Of a stretch of DNA of 64,000 bases, positions 50,907 through 61,503 are shown one piece after another (the first letter of the stretch is position 1; each line of letters opens with the position of its first letter). A program made the position numbers and the translations under genes. The notes beneath the pieces were generated by a model that saw only the letters and a program-made list of their open reading frames with translations, was not told the origin of the DNA and ran no database searches. Source of the DNA: Lachnospiraceae bacterium (lineage in GTDB: Bacteria; Bacillota; Clostridia; Lachnospirales; Lachnospiraceae); the NCBI GenBank assembly GCA_017465095.1, contig JAFTWX010000085.1:1-64000 (forward strand). The letters are read 5' to 3'.

Positions 50907-53381
50907 ATGAAAAACAGAAGTATTAGAGACTTGAAGAATTTCAGAAAAGGTATAGTGCTTACGGTGGCACTATGCCTTTCTTTGCTTGTATCAAAAGAGG
51001 CAAAGGCCGCAGAGTACGGAGAGCAGATTTTTACCACAACGTGTGATGGGGGAGCAACAATTACTCTGTATGACAGTGACGGAAATCAGAGTGCGGATAC
51101 ATTGGTGGTCAGCGGAAGTGGTGCCACGGACAATTACAGTGGTAAAAAAGAGGGACAGGATAGATATGCCGAGACACCGTACATGGAGTATGCAAGCGAA
51201 ATTACACAGGCGGTTATCATGAAAGAGGTAACGGGGATTGGTGACAGAACATTCTACTACATGAAAAATCTGGAACAGGTTTCGTTTGAAGAGGGAAGTC
51301 ATCTTGCTACCATAGGACAAAGTGCCTTTGCCGGTTGTGAAAAAATCGGAACATTTGAGATACCGAAGAGTGTCGTGACACTTAAGGACGAAGTGTTCAG
51401 CAGTTGTGCAGGGCTTACAGAAGTTTCTTTTTTGAGTGATGAAACACTCGCTTCAATCGGAGGATACTGTTTTTCAAATTGCACTTCTTTGACAGAGATG
51501 GTTCTGCCGGACAGCATAACAACAATCGGCAGTAATGCATTTCAAAATTGTGAAAGTCTGGAAAGTATAAAATTACCTGTGAATTTGACAGGGGGATTAA
51601 ATGCGACGTTTTATAATTGTGTGAAACTGGAAAAAATTGAAATTCCGGACGGGGTGACGCAGCTGGGGGATAATGCGTTTTACGGTTGTACTGCATTGAC
51701 GGATGTGAGTTTCTCTGAAAGTACACAGCTGACGACACTGGGCGAGAATGTCTTTTATAATTGCGATGCTCTGGCAACGCTTACGATACCGAAAACGGTA
51801 CATACAATAACGAAGCGCCCAATTGTAAATTGTGACAGTCTTAATATGCTGATCATTGAAACTGCGTTGCTTACATCAAGTAATATCGGCGGTGCGCTGG
51901 TTGCTGCCTCTAATGTAAATACGGTTATTTATCCGGAAATTTACAGGGACAATGATTGCGAAATTTACAATATGCTGTGTCCGAGTACGATATATACCCA
52001 GTTGGCGACAACCGAGGAAAATGACGGAACGATTTCCGTAAAAGTAATCCGTGTGCCGGACGGTGCAACGAAGATAGAGTGTCCCGGCGTGATTGCGGGA
52101 AAAGAAGTGGGAAAAATCACATATGCGGAGGGGATTGACGCAAGCGGAATTATTACTGTCGGATGTCATGTGGGAAATATGCAGATGGATGCTTCCGGTC
52201 ACTGGCAGGAGGAGATCGTTTGTTCTCTTTGCGGTCAAACAGTTGAAAAAATTGAGAAAACACCGCATCAATATCCGGATGACGGGATAACCTGTTCCTG
52301 TGGCTATGTTAAACCGGTTGTAATTACGGAGTCACCGGATTCTCTAAACCTTGTTTATGGATACTCAAGATACAAAACTCTGTCGGCTTCTTATGAAAAG
52401 AAGGTGGATGCAACCATTTCTTGTTATTGGACGGAAAATGGAGAGGTTGTAAAGAAAAGCATTAATGAATATAATTTTGCAACAGGTAAGGACGCGGGTG
52501 AGTACACGATTATATTTCAGGTGCAGACACAGAAATATGAAATTAACGGAGAATCGGTGGAAGGCGAGGCGTACAAGTTTATTGCACAGAGTGAGCCGGC
52601 TGTGGTGACGGTAAAAAAACGCCCGATTACGGTACAAATATGTAGTGTGAGCAGATATGCAGGGGATGAGAATCCGCAGTTTTCAGTGGAAGTTGTAAGC
52701 GGTAGTTTGGCATACGACGATACAACAAATGATTTGGCAATGAATTTTTTCACGAAGGCAGCTCAAACGTCTGCCTGTGGAGCGTATGAGATTACAGGTA
52801 TGAGCGAGAACAGCAACTATGAAGTGACCGTGCTCCCGGGAACTCTTACCGTTACGGAGAAACCGGCCGATTCAACCGGAAACGGAGGAACTTCAAAGGA
52901 TGCCAATGATACACAAATTGCTGTGCCAAAGGCAGGAGAAAAATTGTCAACTTCGTCGGCTCTGTACCGGGTGATAACACCGGGAGATTCCAACGGTAAA
53001 ATCGGAACAGTTACCTATGTAAGGCCGAACAAAATCACCGTAAAGACTGTTTCCGTTCCTGCTACGGTAACGATCGGCGGAATAAAATATCAAGTGACGG
53101 CGATTGGTGCAAATGCTTTTAAAAATTGTAACAAACTAAAAAAAGTAACGATTGGAAAGTATGTTTCAAAGATTGGAAAGAAAGCATTTTACAAGTGTAA
53201 AAAATTAAAAACAATCATCATCAAGTCGAAAAAACTCAGTGCGAAAAAAGTCGGAAGTAAGGCATTTAAAGGGATTAACAGCAAAGCGACGATCAAAATT
53301 CCGAAAAGTAAGTATAAGTCCTATAAAAAATGGCTTAAGAAAAAAGGCGTCGGATCTAAGGTGAAGATTAAGAAAATGTAA
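50907..53381 (+). CDS. BspA-like leucine-rich repeat surface protein
   Basis: 824 residues. Signal peptide with cleavage near KEAKAA/EYG. LRR_5 repeats run from about 100 to 310 (IGQSAFAGCEKIGTFEIP, IGSNAFQNCESLESIKLP, LGDNAFYGCTALTDVSF). A Cys-containing middle (about 430-475), an Ig-like/MBG-type region (about 500-660) and a second LRR block at the C-terminus (IGANAFKNCNKLKKVTI) follow, ending in a very Lys-rich tail (KKWLKKKG). No LPxTG anchor. Such proteins bind host surfaces or stay wall-bound by charge. Confidence 0.85.
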   Translation: MKNRSIRDLKNFRKGIVLTVALCLSLLVSKEAKAAEYGEQIFTTTCDGGATITLYDSDGNQSADTLVVSGSGATDNYSGKKEGQDRYAETPYMEYASEITQAVIMKEVTGIGDRTFYYMKNLEQVSFEEGSHLATIGQSAFAGCEKIGTFEIPKSVVTLKDEVFSSCAGLTEVSFLSDETLASIGGYCFSNCTSLTEMVLPDSITTIGSNAFQNCESLESIKLPVNLTGGLNATFYNCVKLEKIEIPDGVTQLGDNAFYGCTALTDVSFSESTQLTTLGENVFYNCDALATLTIPKTVHTITKRPIVNCDSLNMLIIETALLTSSNIGGALVAASNVNTVIYPEIYRDNDCEIYNMLCPSTIYTQLATTEENDGTISVKVIRVPDGATKIECPGVIAGKEVGKITYAEGIDASGIITVGCHVGNMQMDASGHWQEEIVCSLCGQTVEKIEKTPHQYPDDGITCSCGYVKPVVITESPDSLNLVYGYSRYKTLSASYEKKVDATISCYWTENGEVVKKSINEYNFATGKDAGEYTIIFQVQTQKYEINGESVEGEAYKFIAQSEPAVVTVKKRPITVQICSVSRYAGDENPQFSVEVVSGSLAYDDTTNDLAMNFFTKAAQTSACGAYEITGMSENSNYEVTVLPGTLTVTEKPADSTGNGGTSKDANDTQIAVPKAGEKLSTSSALYRVITPGDSNGKIGTVTYVRPNKITVKTVSVPATVTIGGIKYQVTAIGANAFKNCNKLKKVTIGKYVSKIGKKAFYKCKKLKTIIIKSKKLSAKKVGSKAFKGINSKATIKIPKSKYKSYKKWLKKKGVGSKVKIKKM

Positions 53382-53386
53382 TGCAC

Positions 53387-53420
53387 ACAAGGCGGAAGAT
53401 TATCTTTCGCCTTGTTTTGA
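53387..53420 (+). terminator. Terminator after the LRR protein gene
   Basis: ACAAGGCG (53387-53394) pairs with CGCCTTGT (53408-53415), with GAA/TTT extending inside the loop, and TTTTGATTT follows. Confidence 0.8.
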
Positions 53421-53459
53421 TTTACTGATTATGGTATATTTATTAAGGTGATAGCAGAT

Positions 53460-53906
53460 ATGTGGCAAGTGAATGAACTTTTTGATAATCGTGAATATTA
53501 TTTGCAGCGATTCAATAAAAAAGAGTATCCGGAAACGTTTGAAGAATATGAGCAAGTTTTTCGCGGATTTGATAAGCTGTGCATGAAGCGTTACGAGGAA
53601 CACCAAGATGCAGAAAAGCTCTGCAAAGAAGCCGCAGAAGCGATATGCAGCTATGTGCAGGAGTGTAAGATGTGTGAATCGTTCAAAAACGCCGTGCAGG
53701 AAGCGCAGTGGCAGGAGCAGATGAACCTGTTTGTTGTTACATACCTGTTTCCGGCGGTTTTAGAGTGTCGGAACGATTATTACAAACAGCTTGCCGGGGC
53801 AATTGAAAAGTGCTGGGCAAAGACTTTTAAAGGCTATAAAATCAAAGCGGGGACTTTTGAGACAATCAACAGCGGATTTCAAAAGAAAGCGTTTGGATTA
53901 TTTTAG
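53460..53906 (+). CDS. Hypothetical protein
   Basis: 148 residues if started at ATG 53460; GTG 53448 is in frame with AAGG just before it. Mostly helical and charged, with several Cys (CMKRYEEHQDAEKLC, CSYVQECKMC). No signal peptide or membrane span. I do not recognise the family. It stands between a terminator and the sulfhydrylase gene, 12 bases upstream of the latter, so it may be co-transcribed with it. Confidence 0.65.
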   Translation: MWQVNELFDNREYYLQRFNKKEYPETFEEYEQVFRGFDKLCMKRYEEHQDAEKLCKEAAEAICSYVQECKMCESFKNAVQEAQWQEQMNLFVVTYLFPAVLECRNDYYKQLAGAIEKCWAKTFKGYKIKAGTFETINSGFQKKAFGLF

Positions 53907-53918
53907 GAGGATAAAAAC

Positions 53919-55208
53919 ATGAAACCAATGAGCGAATACGGGAATGGTACAAAGTGTATCCAGGGAGGCTGGCAGCCGAAAAACGGTGAGGCGCGCGTGC
54001 TTCCGATTTATCAGTCTACTACATTTAAATATGAGTCAACCGAGCAGATGGGACGTCTGTTTGACCTGGAAGAGGCCGGTTATTTCTATACAAGACTTCA
54101 GAACCCGACCAATGATTGTGTGGCACAGAAAATTTGTGATCTGGAGGGCGGAGCGGCTGCAATGCTGACATCCTCCGGACAGGCAGCAAACTACTACGCA
54201 GTGTTTAATATTGCGAGCGCAGGCGATCATGTCATCATGTCATCCAGTGTTTACGGCGGAACCTTCAATCTCTTGACGGTTACTATGAAACGCATGGGAA
54301 TCGAATGTACCGTAATCGATCCGGATTGCAGTCCGCAGGAGCTTGATGCAGCATTTCAGGAGAATACAAAGTGTGTGCTTGCAGAAAGTATTGCCAATCC
54401 TGCACTTGTGGTTCTTGATTTTGATAAATTCGTTTCGGCAGCACATGCACACGGTGTTCCGATGATTGTGGATAATACATTCCCGACTCCGATTAACTGC
54501 CGTCCGTTTGAGTTCGGCGTGGATATCGTGACACATTCTACGACAAAATACATGGACGGACATGCGATGGCAGTGGGCGGATGTATCGTAGACAGCGGCA
54601 ATTTTGACTGGACAAAGTATCCGGATAAATTCCCGGGACTTTGCTATCCGGATGATTCATACCACGGTGTGACGTATACAGAGCGTTTCGGAAAAGCTGC
54701 ATTTATCACAAAAGCAACTGCGCAGCTTATGAGAGACCTTGGTTCCATCCAGTCTCCGCAGAATGCATTTTTGTTAAATGTCGGACTCGAGACTCTGCAT
54801 TTGCGCGTTCCGCGTCACTGTGAAAATGCGCAGAAGGTGGCAGAATTCCTTGAGAACCATCCAAAGGTAAAATGGGTGGAATATCCGGGGCTTAAGAGCA
54901 GTAAATATTATGAAAGAGCACAGAAATATATGCCAAACGGTACCTGCGGTGTTATTTCTTTTGCAGTAAACGGAGGTAAGCAGGATACGGTCCGCTTCAT
55001 GGATCAGCTGGGACTGGCTGCTATCGTGACACACGTTGCGGATGCGAGAACCTGCGTGCTTCATCCTGCAAGCCATACACATCGTCAGATGAATGAACAG
55101 CAGCTGGCTGAGGCCGGTGTGGATCCGGGTATGATTCGTCTTTCTGTCGGAATCGAAGACGTGGAAGACATTATCGGAGACCTTTCACAGGCGCTTGAAA
55201 TCGTATAG
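53919..55208 (+). CDS. O-acetylhomoserine sulfhydrylase-like PLP enzyme (Cys/Met metabolism family)
   Basis: 429 residues, AGGAGG ribosome site. PLP-binding lysine in THSTTKYMDGH, phosphate-binding MLTSSGQAANY, and the YTRLQNPT and SVGIEDVEDI segments that mark the MetY/gamma-lyase family. The length and the G-L-C-Y-P-D-D insertion fit O-acetylhomoserine aminocarboxypropyltransferase. It would make homocysteine from O-acetylhomoserine and sulfide. A methionine gamma-lyase cannot be ruled out by eye. Confidence 0.88.
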   Translation: MKPMSEYGNGTKCIQGGWQPKNGEARVLPIYQSTTFKYESTEQMGRLFDLEEAGYFYTRLQNPTNDCVAQKICDLEGGAAAMLTSSGQAANYYAVFNIASAGDHVIMSSSVYGGTFNLLTVTMKRMGIECTVIDPDCSPQELDAAFQENTKCVLAESIANPALVVLDFDKFVSAAHAHGVPMIVDNTFPTPINCRPFEFGVDIVTHSTTKYMDGHAMAVGGCIVDSGNFDWTKYPDKFPGLCYPDDSYHGVTYTERFGKAAFITKATAQLMRDLGSIQSPQNAFLLNVGLETLHLRVPRHCENAQKVAEFLENHPKVKWVEYPGLKSSKYYERAQKYMPNGTCGVISFAVNGGKQDTVRFMDQLGLAAIVTHVADARTCVLHPASHTHRQMNEQQLAEAGVDPGMIRLSVGIEDVEDIIGDLSQALEIV

Positions 55209-55249
55209 TTTTCAAGTTTGTGTATATTACAACGATATGGAGATAAAAA

Positions 55250-56203
55250 ATGGATAGACTTGCAATCGTAGTTCCTTGTTACAACGAGGAGGAAATGCTT
55301 CCGATTACAACGAAAGAGCTGACAGGCGTTTTGGATGATTTGATCCGCAAGGAGAAAATTGCGCCAAACAGTTATATTTTGTATGTGGATGACGGAAGTA
55401 AAGACGCCACATGGGAACTGATCGAAAAAATTCATAAAGAGAATAAAAAGGTATTCGGCTTGAAACTGGCCGGCAATGTGGGACATCAGTTTGCATTGAC
55501 AGCCGGTATGATGCAGGCGAAAGAGGATGCGGACATTTTAATTTCCATCGATGCAGACCTTCAGGATGATACCCTCGTCATGGAAGATATGATTGACAAA
55601 TATCACGAAGGCAATGATATCGTGTACGGTGTGCGCAATGACCGCAAAAAAGATTCTTTCTTCAAACGTACCACGGCTCAGATGTTTTATAAGATTCTGG
55701 CTGCCATGGGCGTGAAGACTGTTTACAATCATGCGGACTATCGTTTGATGAGCAAACGTGCGGTAGAACATTTCGCCAATTACGAGGAAGTGAATTTATA
55801 CCTTCGCGGAATTATGCCACTCATCGGATACAAGACTGAATCCGTTTATTATGAGCGCAAGGAGCGTATTGCGGGAGAATCCAAATATCCTTTCAGCAAA
55901 ATGATTGCACTCGCATGGAACGGTATTACATCGTTCAGTGTGAAACCGATTAATTTCATTGCCGTGCTCGGCGGAATTATTATTTTCCTCAGCGTGCTGG
56001 CAGCGATTTATGCATTTGTGTCCTATTGTAACGGTACGGTTGTTGCCGGATGGACTTCATTGATTTTGTCCATCTGGATGCTGGGCGGACTTCAGCTCTT
56101 TGCCATCGGTGTGATCGGCCAGTATATCGGTAAGATTTACATGGAAGTGAAACACAGACCGCGCTACAATGTGGAGACTTATCTGACACATGATCTCAAG
56201 TAA
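55250..56203 (+). CDS. Family 2 glycosyltransferase, GtrB/DPM1-like
   Basis: 317 residues. A GT2 domain with IVVPCYNEEE, YVDDGSKDATW and SIDADLQDD (D-x-D), then two C-terminal membrane spans (about 230-250 and 265-290). The layout matches GtrB or ArnC-like enzymes that add a sugar to undecaprenyl phosphate. HADYRLMSKRAVEHF is the family's conserved segment. The small gene after it starts 12 bases downstream. Confidence 0.9.
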   Translation: MDRLAIVVPCYNEEEMLPITTKELTGVLDDLIRKEKIAPNSYILYVDDGSKDATWELIEKIHKENKKVFGLKLAGNVGHQFALTAGMMQAKEDADILISIDADLQDDTLVMEDMIDKYHEGNDIVYGVRNDRKKDSFFKRTTAQMFYKILAAMGVKTVYNHADYRLMSKRAVEHFANYEEVNLYLRGIMPLIGYKTESVYYERKERIAGESKYPFSKMIALAWNGITSFSVKPINFIAVLGGIIIFLSVLAAIYAFVSYCNGTVVAGWTSLILSIWMLGGLQLFAIGVIGQYIGKIYMEVKHRPRYNVETYLTHDLK

Positions 56204-56215
56204 GGAGAATGTGCA

Positions 56216-56386
56216 ATGGAAACAAACAATTTGAATGAGAAAAAAACAATCAAGTTTATTGAAAATCCTCTGCCGGGGCCAAAACCCCACGTAAAAAGAG
56301 AAATGACCTATGATTATGATGTTCCGGAAGATAAGATGCATTTTGACATCGAAAAACCGAGCAACAATTTTTATGATATTTCTTAA
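56216..56386 (+). CDS. 56-residue conserved-looking small protein
   Basis: An open frame of 56 codons with AAGGAG upstream and a terminator 15 bases after its stop. The sequence is Pro- and Asp-rich in the middle (FIENPLPGPKPHVKREM, DYDVPEDKMHFD) with no membrane span. The close fit to ribosome site and terminator supports a real gene. Function unknown; probably co-transcribed with the glycosyltransferase. Confidence 0.7.
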   Translation: METNNLNEKKTIKFIENPLPGPKPHVKREMTYDYDVPEDKMHFDIEKPSNNFYDIS

Positions 56387-56401
56387 AAAACAGGAGATAC
56401 T

Positions 56402-56436
56402 AAAAAGGAATCGTGTGTGCGATTCCTTTTTTTGTG
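56402..56436 (+). terminator. Terminator after the 56-residue gene
   Basis: AAAAAGGAATCG (56402-56413) and CGATTCCTTTTT (56420-56431) are perfectly complementary and a T-run of seven includes the end of the right arm. Confidence 0.92.
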
Positions 56437-56489
56437 TCATTTTGAGATGAGTCAGCGACAGGAAAAATAAGAAAAACAAGGAGAAAAAA

Positions 56490-57173
56490 ATGTCCAAAAA
56501 AGAAAAAACAGAAAAAAAGAAAACAGAATCCGAACTGATTGAAGAGACCGGAAGCATTTCCCTGGACGGAAACAGGCAAAAGCATAACATTGAACTGATT
56601 ACCATCATCGGTGAGGTGGAAGGCCATGAGAATTTGTCCGGAAGCTCCAAGACTACCAAATATGAGCATCTTCTACCGAAGCTGGCACAGCTGGAAGATG
56701 CGGAGGACGTGGATGGTGTGCTGATATTGTTAAATACCATGGGCGGTGATGTGGAAGCGGGGCTTGCCATCGCCGAGATGATAGCATCCCTGAGCAAACC
56801 GACGGTTTCCCTTGTGCTTGGAGGGAGTCATTCCATCGGGGTTCCCATCGCAGTCAGCGCCGATCATTCCTTTATTGTAAAAAGCGGAGCGATGGTCATT
56901 CATCCGGTGCGCATGAACGGGATGATTATCGGGACACCGGCGACTTTTGAGTATTTCAAATCCATCCAGGACCGTATTACCGGATTTGTGGTGTCGCATT
57001 CGAACATTGATAAAAAAGCATTTGAAAAACTCATGATGGAGACCAAGGTGCTCACCAAGGATGTCGGAAGTGTCCTTGACGGGGAAAGAGCAGTGAAATG
57101 CGGTATTATCGATGAGGTCGGAGGGCTGCAGGATGCTATGAAAAAGCTTCATGAAATGATTGGAGATTCTTGA
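56490..57173 (+). CDS. tepA: ClpP-like serine protease TepA
   Basis: 227 residues with a very charged N-terminal tail (about 1-35). The ClpP/crotonase core has NTMGGDVEAGLAIAEMI and LGGSHSIGVPIAVSADHSF, with the Ser of GSHS in the nucleophile position. TepA lies upstream of the FtsK/SpoIIIE gene in Bacillus subtilis as it does here. In B. subtilis it is linked to protein translocation and processing of spore proteins. Confidence 0.88.
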   Translation: MSKKEKTEKKKTESELIEETGSISLDGNRQKHNIELITIIGEVEGHENLSGSSKTTKYEHLLPKLAQLEDAEDVDGVLILLNTMGGDVEAGLAIAEMIASLSKPTVSLVLGGSHSIGVPIAVSADHSFIVKSGAMVIHPVRMNGMIIGTPATFEYFKSIQDRITGFVVSHSNIDKKAFEKLMMETKVLTKDVGSVLDGERAVKCGIIDEVGGLQDAMKKLHEMIGDS

Positions 57174-57174
57174 G

Positions 57175-57205
57175 AATCTTCCGGGATGACATTCCGAAGA
57201 TTTTG
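57175..57205 (+). terminator. Terminator between tepA and ftsK
   Basis: AATCTTCCGG (57175-57184) pairs with CCGAAGATT (57194-57202) apart from one bulge, then TTTT. Overlaps the ftsK promoter, so some read-through is likely. Confidence 0.65.
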
Positions 57206-57214
57206 TGCTATACT
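57186..57214 (+). promoter_or_regulatory. Promoter of ftsK/spoIIIE
   Basis: ATGACA (-35, five of six) with 17 bases to TATACT (-10, five of six), which also carries TG at the extended position (57206-57207). Confidence 0.75.
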
Positions 57215-57260
57215 GAAAAGCAGTGTTTATTTTTATTTTTAAGAAACCGGAGTGAAAGAA

Positions 57261-59780
57261 ATGGCAGCACAAAGAGGTAGGAAACCTGCTTCTTCCCGGA
57301 AGTCATCGGGCGGAAGAAAATCATCCAACAAAAAACAGGAATCCTTCAGCACGGAAGTAAAGGACGAGGTGATTCTGCTTGGCGGAATTGCGTTGACTAT
57401 CTTACTTTTTCTTTGTAATTTTCATATTATCGGCAAAGCGGGAGATGCAGTGAGCAATGTGATGTTCGGTTTGTTCGGGCTTTTGGCCTATATTGCACCG
57501 CCGGCTTTGTTTTTTGCGTGCTTGTTTGGAGTTGTAAATCTCGGCAACCGTACGGCGACCATAAAACTTTGGGCGGCGATCGTACTGTTTGTTGATGCGG
57601 AAATTATACTGGCGCTTTTGACCGGCGTGGACAAGGTCGGAGACAGCGCCGGAAGTTATTACAGTTATGCGGTGGATCACACATTCAGCGGAGGTGTTCT
57701 CGGAGCAGCGCTTGCGAGAGGCATATCCGGACTGATCGGAATCGTGGGAACGATAGTGATTGTTCTTATTGTCATGATTGTGTGTCTTGTCCTTTTGACG
57801 GAGAAATCCTTTGTGAAAGGAGTTGCCGGCGGAGGACGCAGAATGTATGAGACGGCGAGAGATGATATCGACCGCCGGATTGTCCGCAATGAAGAACTGC
57901 GCGAGAGCAGAATGCAGCAGCGTTCTGTCAGAGAGCAGGAAAAAGAAGAACGCAAAAAGAAACGTATGGAGCAAAAGGTATCCGGCGTTTCGGTGGATAC
58001 GGCGATTCCGAAAAATGAGGAGAGTGTCGCAGAGGAAAGCATGTACGAGGTACAGGATGTCAAAGAACATGAGATGCTGTCCGAACAGGAGGAACTTGAC
58101 CGCATTCAGATTAAGGGGCTTGCCGCTCCGGTGACGGAAGCAGCACCGGAACCTCCGAAACGTGTACATAAAGTAAAAGTGCTGGATGAGGACGCCGTGG
58201 ATATGAATAAGTTGTCGGCTGCGCTGGAGGCGGATGCGGACAAGCTGGCGGCAGATGTTATGGAGCCGGAGCTTGTGAAACCGGTGGTACCTGTTAAGAA
58301 GAAACCATACAAAAAGCCTCCGATTTCCCTTCTGAAAAAGAATGAAAGCGCCGGCGGCGGAAATTCAGAGAAGCAGTTGAAAGAGACTGCCATGCAGTTG
58401 AAGAAAACATTGCAGACCTTCGGTGTCAATGTGACGATTACAGACATCAGCCAGGGGCCGGCGGTGACAAGATATGAGCTTCAGCCGGAGATGGGAGTTA
58501 AGGTCAGCAAGATTGTCAATCTGGCCGATGACATTAAACTGAATCTGGCGGCGACGGATATCCGTATCGAAGCGCCGATTCCGGGAAAAGCAGCCATCGG
58601 TATTGAAGTTCCGAACAAGGAAAACAGCATGGTTGTGCTCAGGGATTTGTTCGAAACCCGTGATTTTAAAGAATTCCAGTCCAATATTGCATTTGCAGTC
58701 GGAAAGGATATTGCGGGACAGACGGTGGTGACAGACATTGCAAAAATGCCGCATGTCCTCATTGCAGGATCGACCGGATCCGGTAAGAGTGTGTGTATCA
58801 ATACGCTTATTATGAGTATTTTATATAAAGCAAGTCCGGATGATGTAAAACTGATTATGGTGGACCCGAAGGTGGTTGAACTCAGTGTTTATAACGGTAT
58901 TCCGCATTTGCTTCTGCCTGTTGTGACAGACCCGAAGAAGGCGGCTGCAGCGCTTCATTGGGGTGTCAATGAAATGACGGAGCGTTATAAGAAGTTTGAG
59001 GATCTCCATGTGAGAGACCTGAAGGGCTATAATAAGAAGGTCGAGGAAATGACCGAAAACGGCGGAGAAGAATTACCGCAGAAGTTACCGCAGATTGTCA
59101 TTATCGTAGACGAGCTTGCAGACCTTATGATGGTAGCTCCGGGTGAGGTGGAAGAGTCCATCTGCCGCCTGGCTCAGCTTGCAAGAGCGGCCGGAATCCA
59201 CCTGGTTATCGCTACCCAGCGTCCTTCCGTGGATGTCATTACGGGACTGATCAAAGCCAATATGCCGAGCCGTGTGGCGTTCGCAGTGTCATCCGGTGTG
59301 GATTCCAGAACGATTTTGGATATGAACGGTGCAGAAAAGCTTCTCGGTAAAGGTGATATGCTTTTCTATCCGCAGGGATATCCAAAGCCGGTGCGTGTGC
59401 AGGGAGCATTGGTTTCCGACAAGGAAGTTGCCGATGTGGTTGACTTTTTAAAGGCGCAGAATACGGGGGACGATGCAGGCGTGCAGGAGATGGAAGCGAA
59501 ACTTGCGTCGATCGGTTCTTCCGGCGAAGGCGGAGCATCCAAAATGTCCGGCGGGGACGAAAAGGATATGTATTTTGCCGATGCAGGACGTTTTATTATT
59601 GAGAAAGAAAAAGCATCCATCGGAATGCTTCAGCGTGTGTTCAAAATCGGTTTCAACCGCGCAGCCCGAATTATGGATCAGCTCTGCGAATACGGAGTGG
59701 TCGGTGAAGAGGAAGGTACGAAACCGCGCAAGGTACTCATGACAATGGATGAGTTTGAACAATTGCTGGAAGAGATTTAA
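57261..59780 (+). CDS. ftsK: DNA translocase FtsK/SpoIIIE
   Basis: 839 residues from the ATG at 57261 (CGGAGTGA upstream; GTG 57252 possible). Four membrane spans at about 35-185, a low-complexity linker of charged repeats (about 190-370), the RecA-like motor with [10 protein letters not shown] (Walker A) and [12 protein letters not shown] (Walker B), and a C-terminal gamma winged helix ([21 protein letters not shown]). Pumps DNA across the division or sporulation septum. Downstream of tepA as in Bacillus. Confidence 0.95.
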   Translation: MAAQRGRKPASSRKSSGGRKSSNKKQESFSTEVKDEVILLGGIALTILLFLCNFHIIGKAGDAVSNVMFGLFGLLAYIAPPALFFACLFGVVNLGNRTATIKLWAAIVLFVDAEIILALLTGVDKVGDSAGSYYSYAVDHTFSGGVLGAALARGISGLIGIVGTIVIVLIVMIVCLVLLTEKSFVKGVAGGGRRMYETARDDIDRRIVRNEELRESRMQQRSVREQEKEERKKKRMEQKVSGVSVDTAIPKNEESVAEESMYEVQDVKEHEMLSEQEELDRIQIKGLAAPVTEAAPEPPKRVHKVKVLDEDAVDMNKLSAALEADADKLAADVMEPELVKPVVPVKKKPYKKPPISLLKKNESAGGGNSEKQLKETAMQLKKTLQTFGVNVTITDISQGPAVTRYELQPEMGVKVSKIVNLADDIKLNLAATDIRIEAPIPGKAAIGIEVPNKENSMVVLRDLFETRDFKEFQSNIAFAVGKDIAGQTVVTDIAKMPHVLIAGSTGSGKSVCINTLIMSILYKASPDDVKLIMVDPKVVELSVYNGIPHLLLPVVTDPKKAAAALHWGVNEMTERYKKFEDLHVRDLKGYNKKVEEMTENGGEELPQKLPQIVIIVDELADLMMVAPGEVEESICRLAQLARAAGIHLVIATQRPSVDVITGLIKANMPSRVAFAVSSGVDSRTILDMNGAEKLLGKGDMLFYPQGYPKPVRVQGALVSDKEVADVVDFLKAQNTGDDAGVQEMEAKLASIGSSGEGGASKMSGGDEKDMYFADAGRFIIEKEKASIGMLQRVFKIGFNRAARIMDQLCEYGVVGEEEGTKPRKVLMTMDEFEQLLEEI

Positions 59781-59815
59781 ACAAGGATATAGGATATATT
59801 TTAAGGAGAAAAAAC

Positions 59816-61486
59816 ATGAAAACAGATATTCAAATCGCCCAGGAGGCAACATTGCTTCCGATTACGCAGGTTGCGGGGAAATTGGGAGTGACAGCTGACG
59901 ATCTTGAATTGTACGGAAAATACAAGGCAAAATTATCGGAGGATTATCTCAAAAAGATTGAAAATAATCCGAAAGGTAAGCTGATTCTTGTGACAGCCAT
60001 CAATCCGACTCCGGCGAGAGAAGGAAAGACAACGGTCAGTGTCGGTCTCGGCGAGGCATTTAACAAATTAAACAAAAAGACATTGATTGCACTCAGAGAG
60101 CCGTCTTTGGGACCTTGTTTCGGTGTCAAGGGAGGCGCAGCCGGCGGAGGATATGCTCAGGTTGTTCCGATGGAAGATTTGAATTTGCATTTTACCGGTG
60201 ATTTTCATGCGATTACTTCAGCCAACAATCTTTTGGCTGCACTTCTTGACAATCACATCCAGCAGGGAAATGAACTGCGGATTGACACAAGACAGGTGGT
60301 ATGGAAACGTTGTGTGGATATGAATGACCGCGCACTCCGCAACATCGTCATCGGTCTCGGCAACAAGCTGGACGGTGTCGTGAGAGAAGGTCATTTTGTT
60401 ATTACGGTAGCATCAGAAATCATGGCAATTCTTTGTCTGGCAAAGGATATGGATGATTTGAAAGAGCGTCTCGGCAAGATTATTGTAGCTTACAATATGG
60501 ATAATCAGCCGGTCACCGCTGCGGATTTGCAGGCGGTCGGTGCCATGGCAGCACTTTTGAAGGATGCGATGCTTCCGAATATGATTCAGACATTGGAAGG
60601 AAATCCGGCCATGATTCACGGCGGACCGTTTGCCAATATTGCACACGGCTGTAACAGTGTGAGAGCGACACAGGCAGCACTTCGCATGGCAGACTATGTC
60701 ATTACGGAGGCCGGTTTCGGTGCGGATCTCGGTGCAGAGAAATTCTTTGATATCAAATGTCGCCTTACGGGCCTGAAACCGGATGCGGTTGTTCTTGTGG
60801 CGACCATCAAGGCACTCAAATACAACGGCGGTGTTTCGAAGGCGGAGCTGACCGTCGAAAACCTGGATGCACTGAAAAAAGGTATTGTAAACCTTGAAAA
60901 ACATATAGAAAATCTGCAGAAATATAATGTTCCGGTTGTTGTGACACTGAACTCCTTTGTTACGGACACGGAAGCAGAAAAGAATTTTGTAAAAGATTTC
61001 TGCGAGAGCAGAGGATGCGAGTTTGCTCTTGTCGATGTGTGGGGCAAAGGCGGCGAAGGCGGAGTTGCCCTTGCCGAAAAAGTGCTTAAGACATTGGAGG
61101 AAAAACCGAGTGATTTTAAGCCGATTTACAAAGATGAAGCGTCTTTAAAAGAAAAGATAGAGACTGTTGCCAAAGAAATTTACGGAGCGGACGGTGTGGA
61201 TTATGCGCCGGCGGCAGAAAAACAGCTGGAAAGACTGACACAGCTCGGGTTCGGAAATGTTCCTGTCTGTATGGCAAAGACACAGTATTCGCTTTCCGAC
61301 AACCCGGCACTTCTCGGAAGACCGGAAGGATTCCGCATGCAGGTGAGAGAGGTTTATGTGTCTGCAGGAGCCGGATTTGTGGTAGTGCTTACGGGGGCGG
61401 TTATGACAATGCCTGGGCTTCCGAAACAGCCGGCAGCTTTTTCTATTGATGTAAATGAGAATGGTAAGATTACGGGTCTGTTTTAA
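59816..61486 (+). CDS. fhs: Formate--tetrahydrofolate ligase
   Basis: 556 residues, AAGGAG ribosome site. N-terminal ATP loop [18 protein letters not shown], then [18 protein letters not shown] and [17 protein letters not shown] near the C-terminus are diagnostic. Forms 10-formyl-THF from formate, used in one-carbon and Wood-Ljungdahl-type metabolism and purine synthesis. Length is standard. Confidence 0.97.
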   Translation: MKTDIQIAQEATLLPITQVAGKLGVTADDLELYGKYKAKLSEDYLKKIENNPKGKLILVTAINPTPAREGKTTVSVGLGEAFNKLNKKTLIALREPSLGPCFGVKGGAAGGGYAQVVPMEDLNLHFTGDFHAITSANNLLAALLDNHIQQGNELRIDTRQVVWKRCVDMNDRALRNIVIGLGNKLDGVVREGHFVITVASEIMAILCLAKDMDDLKERLGKIIVAYNMDNQPVTAADLQAVGAMAALLKDAMLPNMIQTLEGNPAMIHGGPFANIAHGCNSVRATQAALRMADYVITEAGFGADLGAEKFFDIKCRLTGLKPDAVVLVATIKALKYNGGVSKAELTVENLDALKKGIVNLEKHIENLQKYNVPVVVTLNSFVTDTEAEKNFVKDFCESRGCEFALVDVWGKGGEGGVALAEKVLKTLEEKPSDFKPIYKDEASLKEKIETVAKEIYGADGVDYAPAAEKQLERLTQLGFGNVPVCMAKTQYSLSDNPALLGRPEGFRMQVREVYVSAGAGFVVVLTGAVMTMPGLPKQPAAFSIDVNENGKITGLF

Positions 61487-61503
61487 ATTGGAGTGATAGA
61501 CGG

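Noticed and set aside
53882..53920. SAM or T-box riboswitch before the sulfhydrylase gene
   Set aside because: Only 12 bases separate it from the upstream gene; there is no room for a riboswitch.
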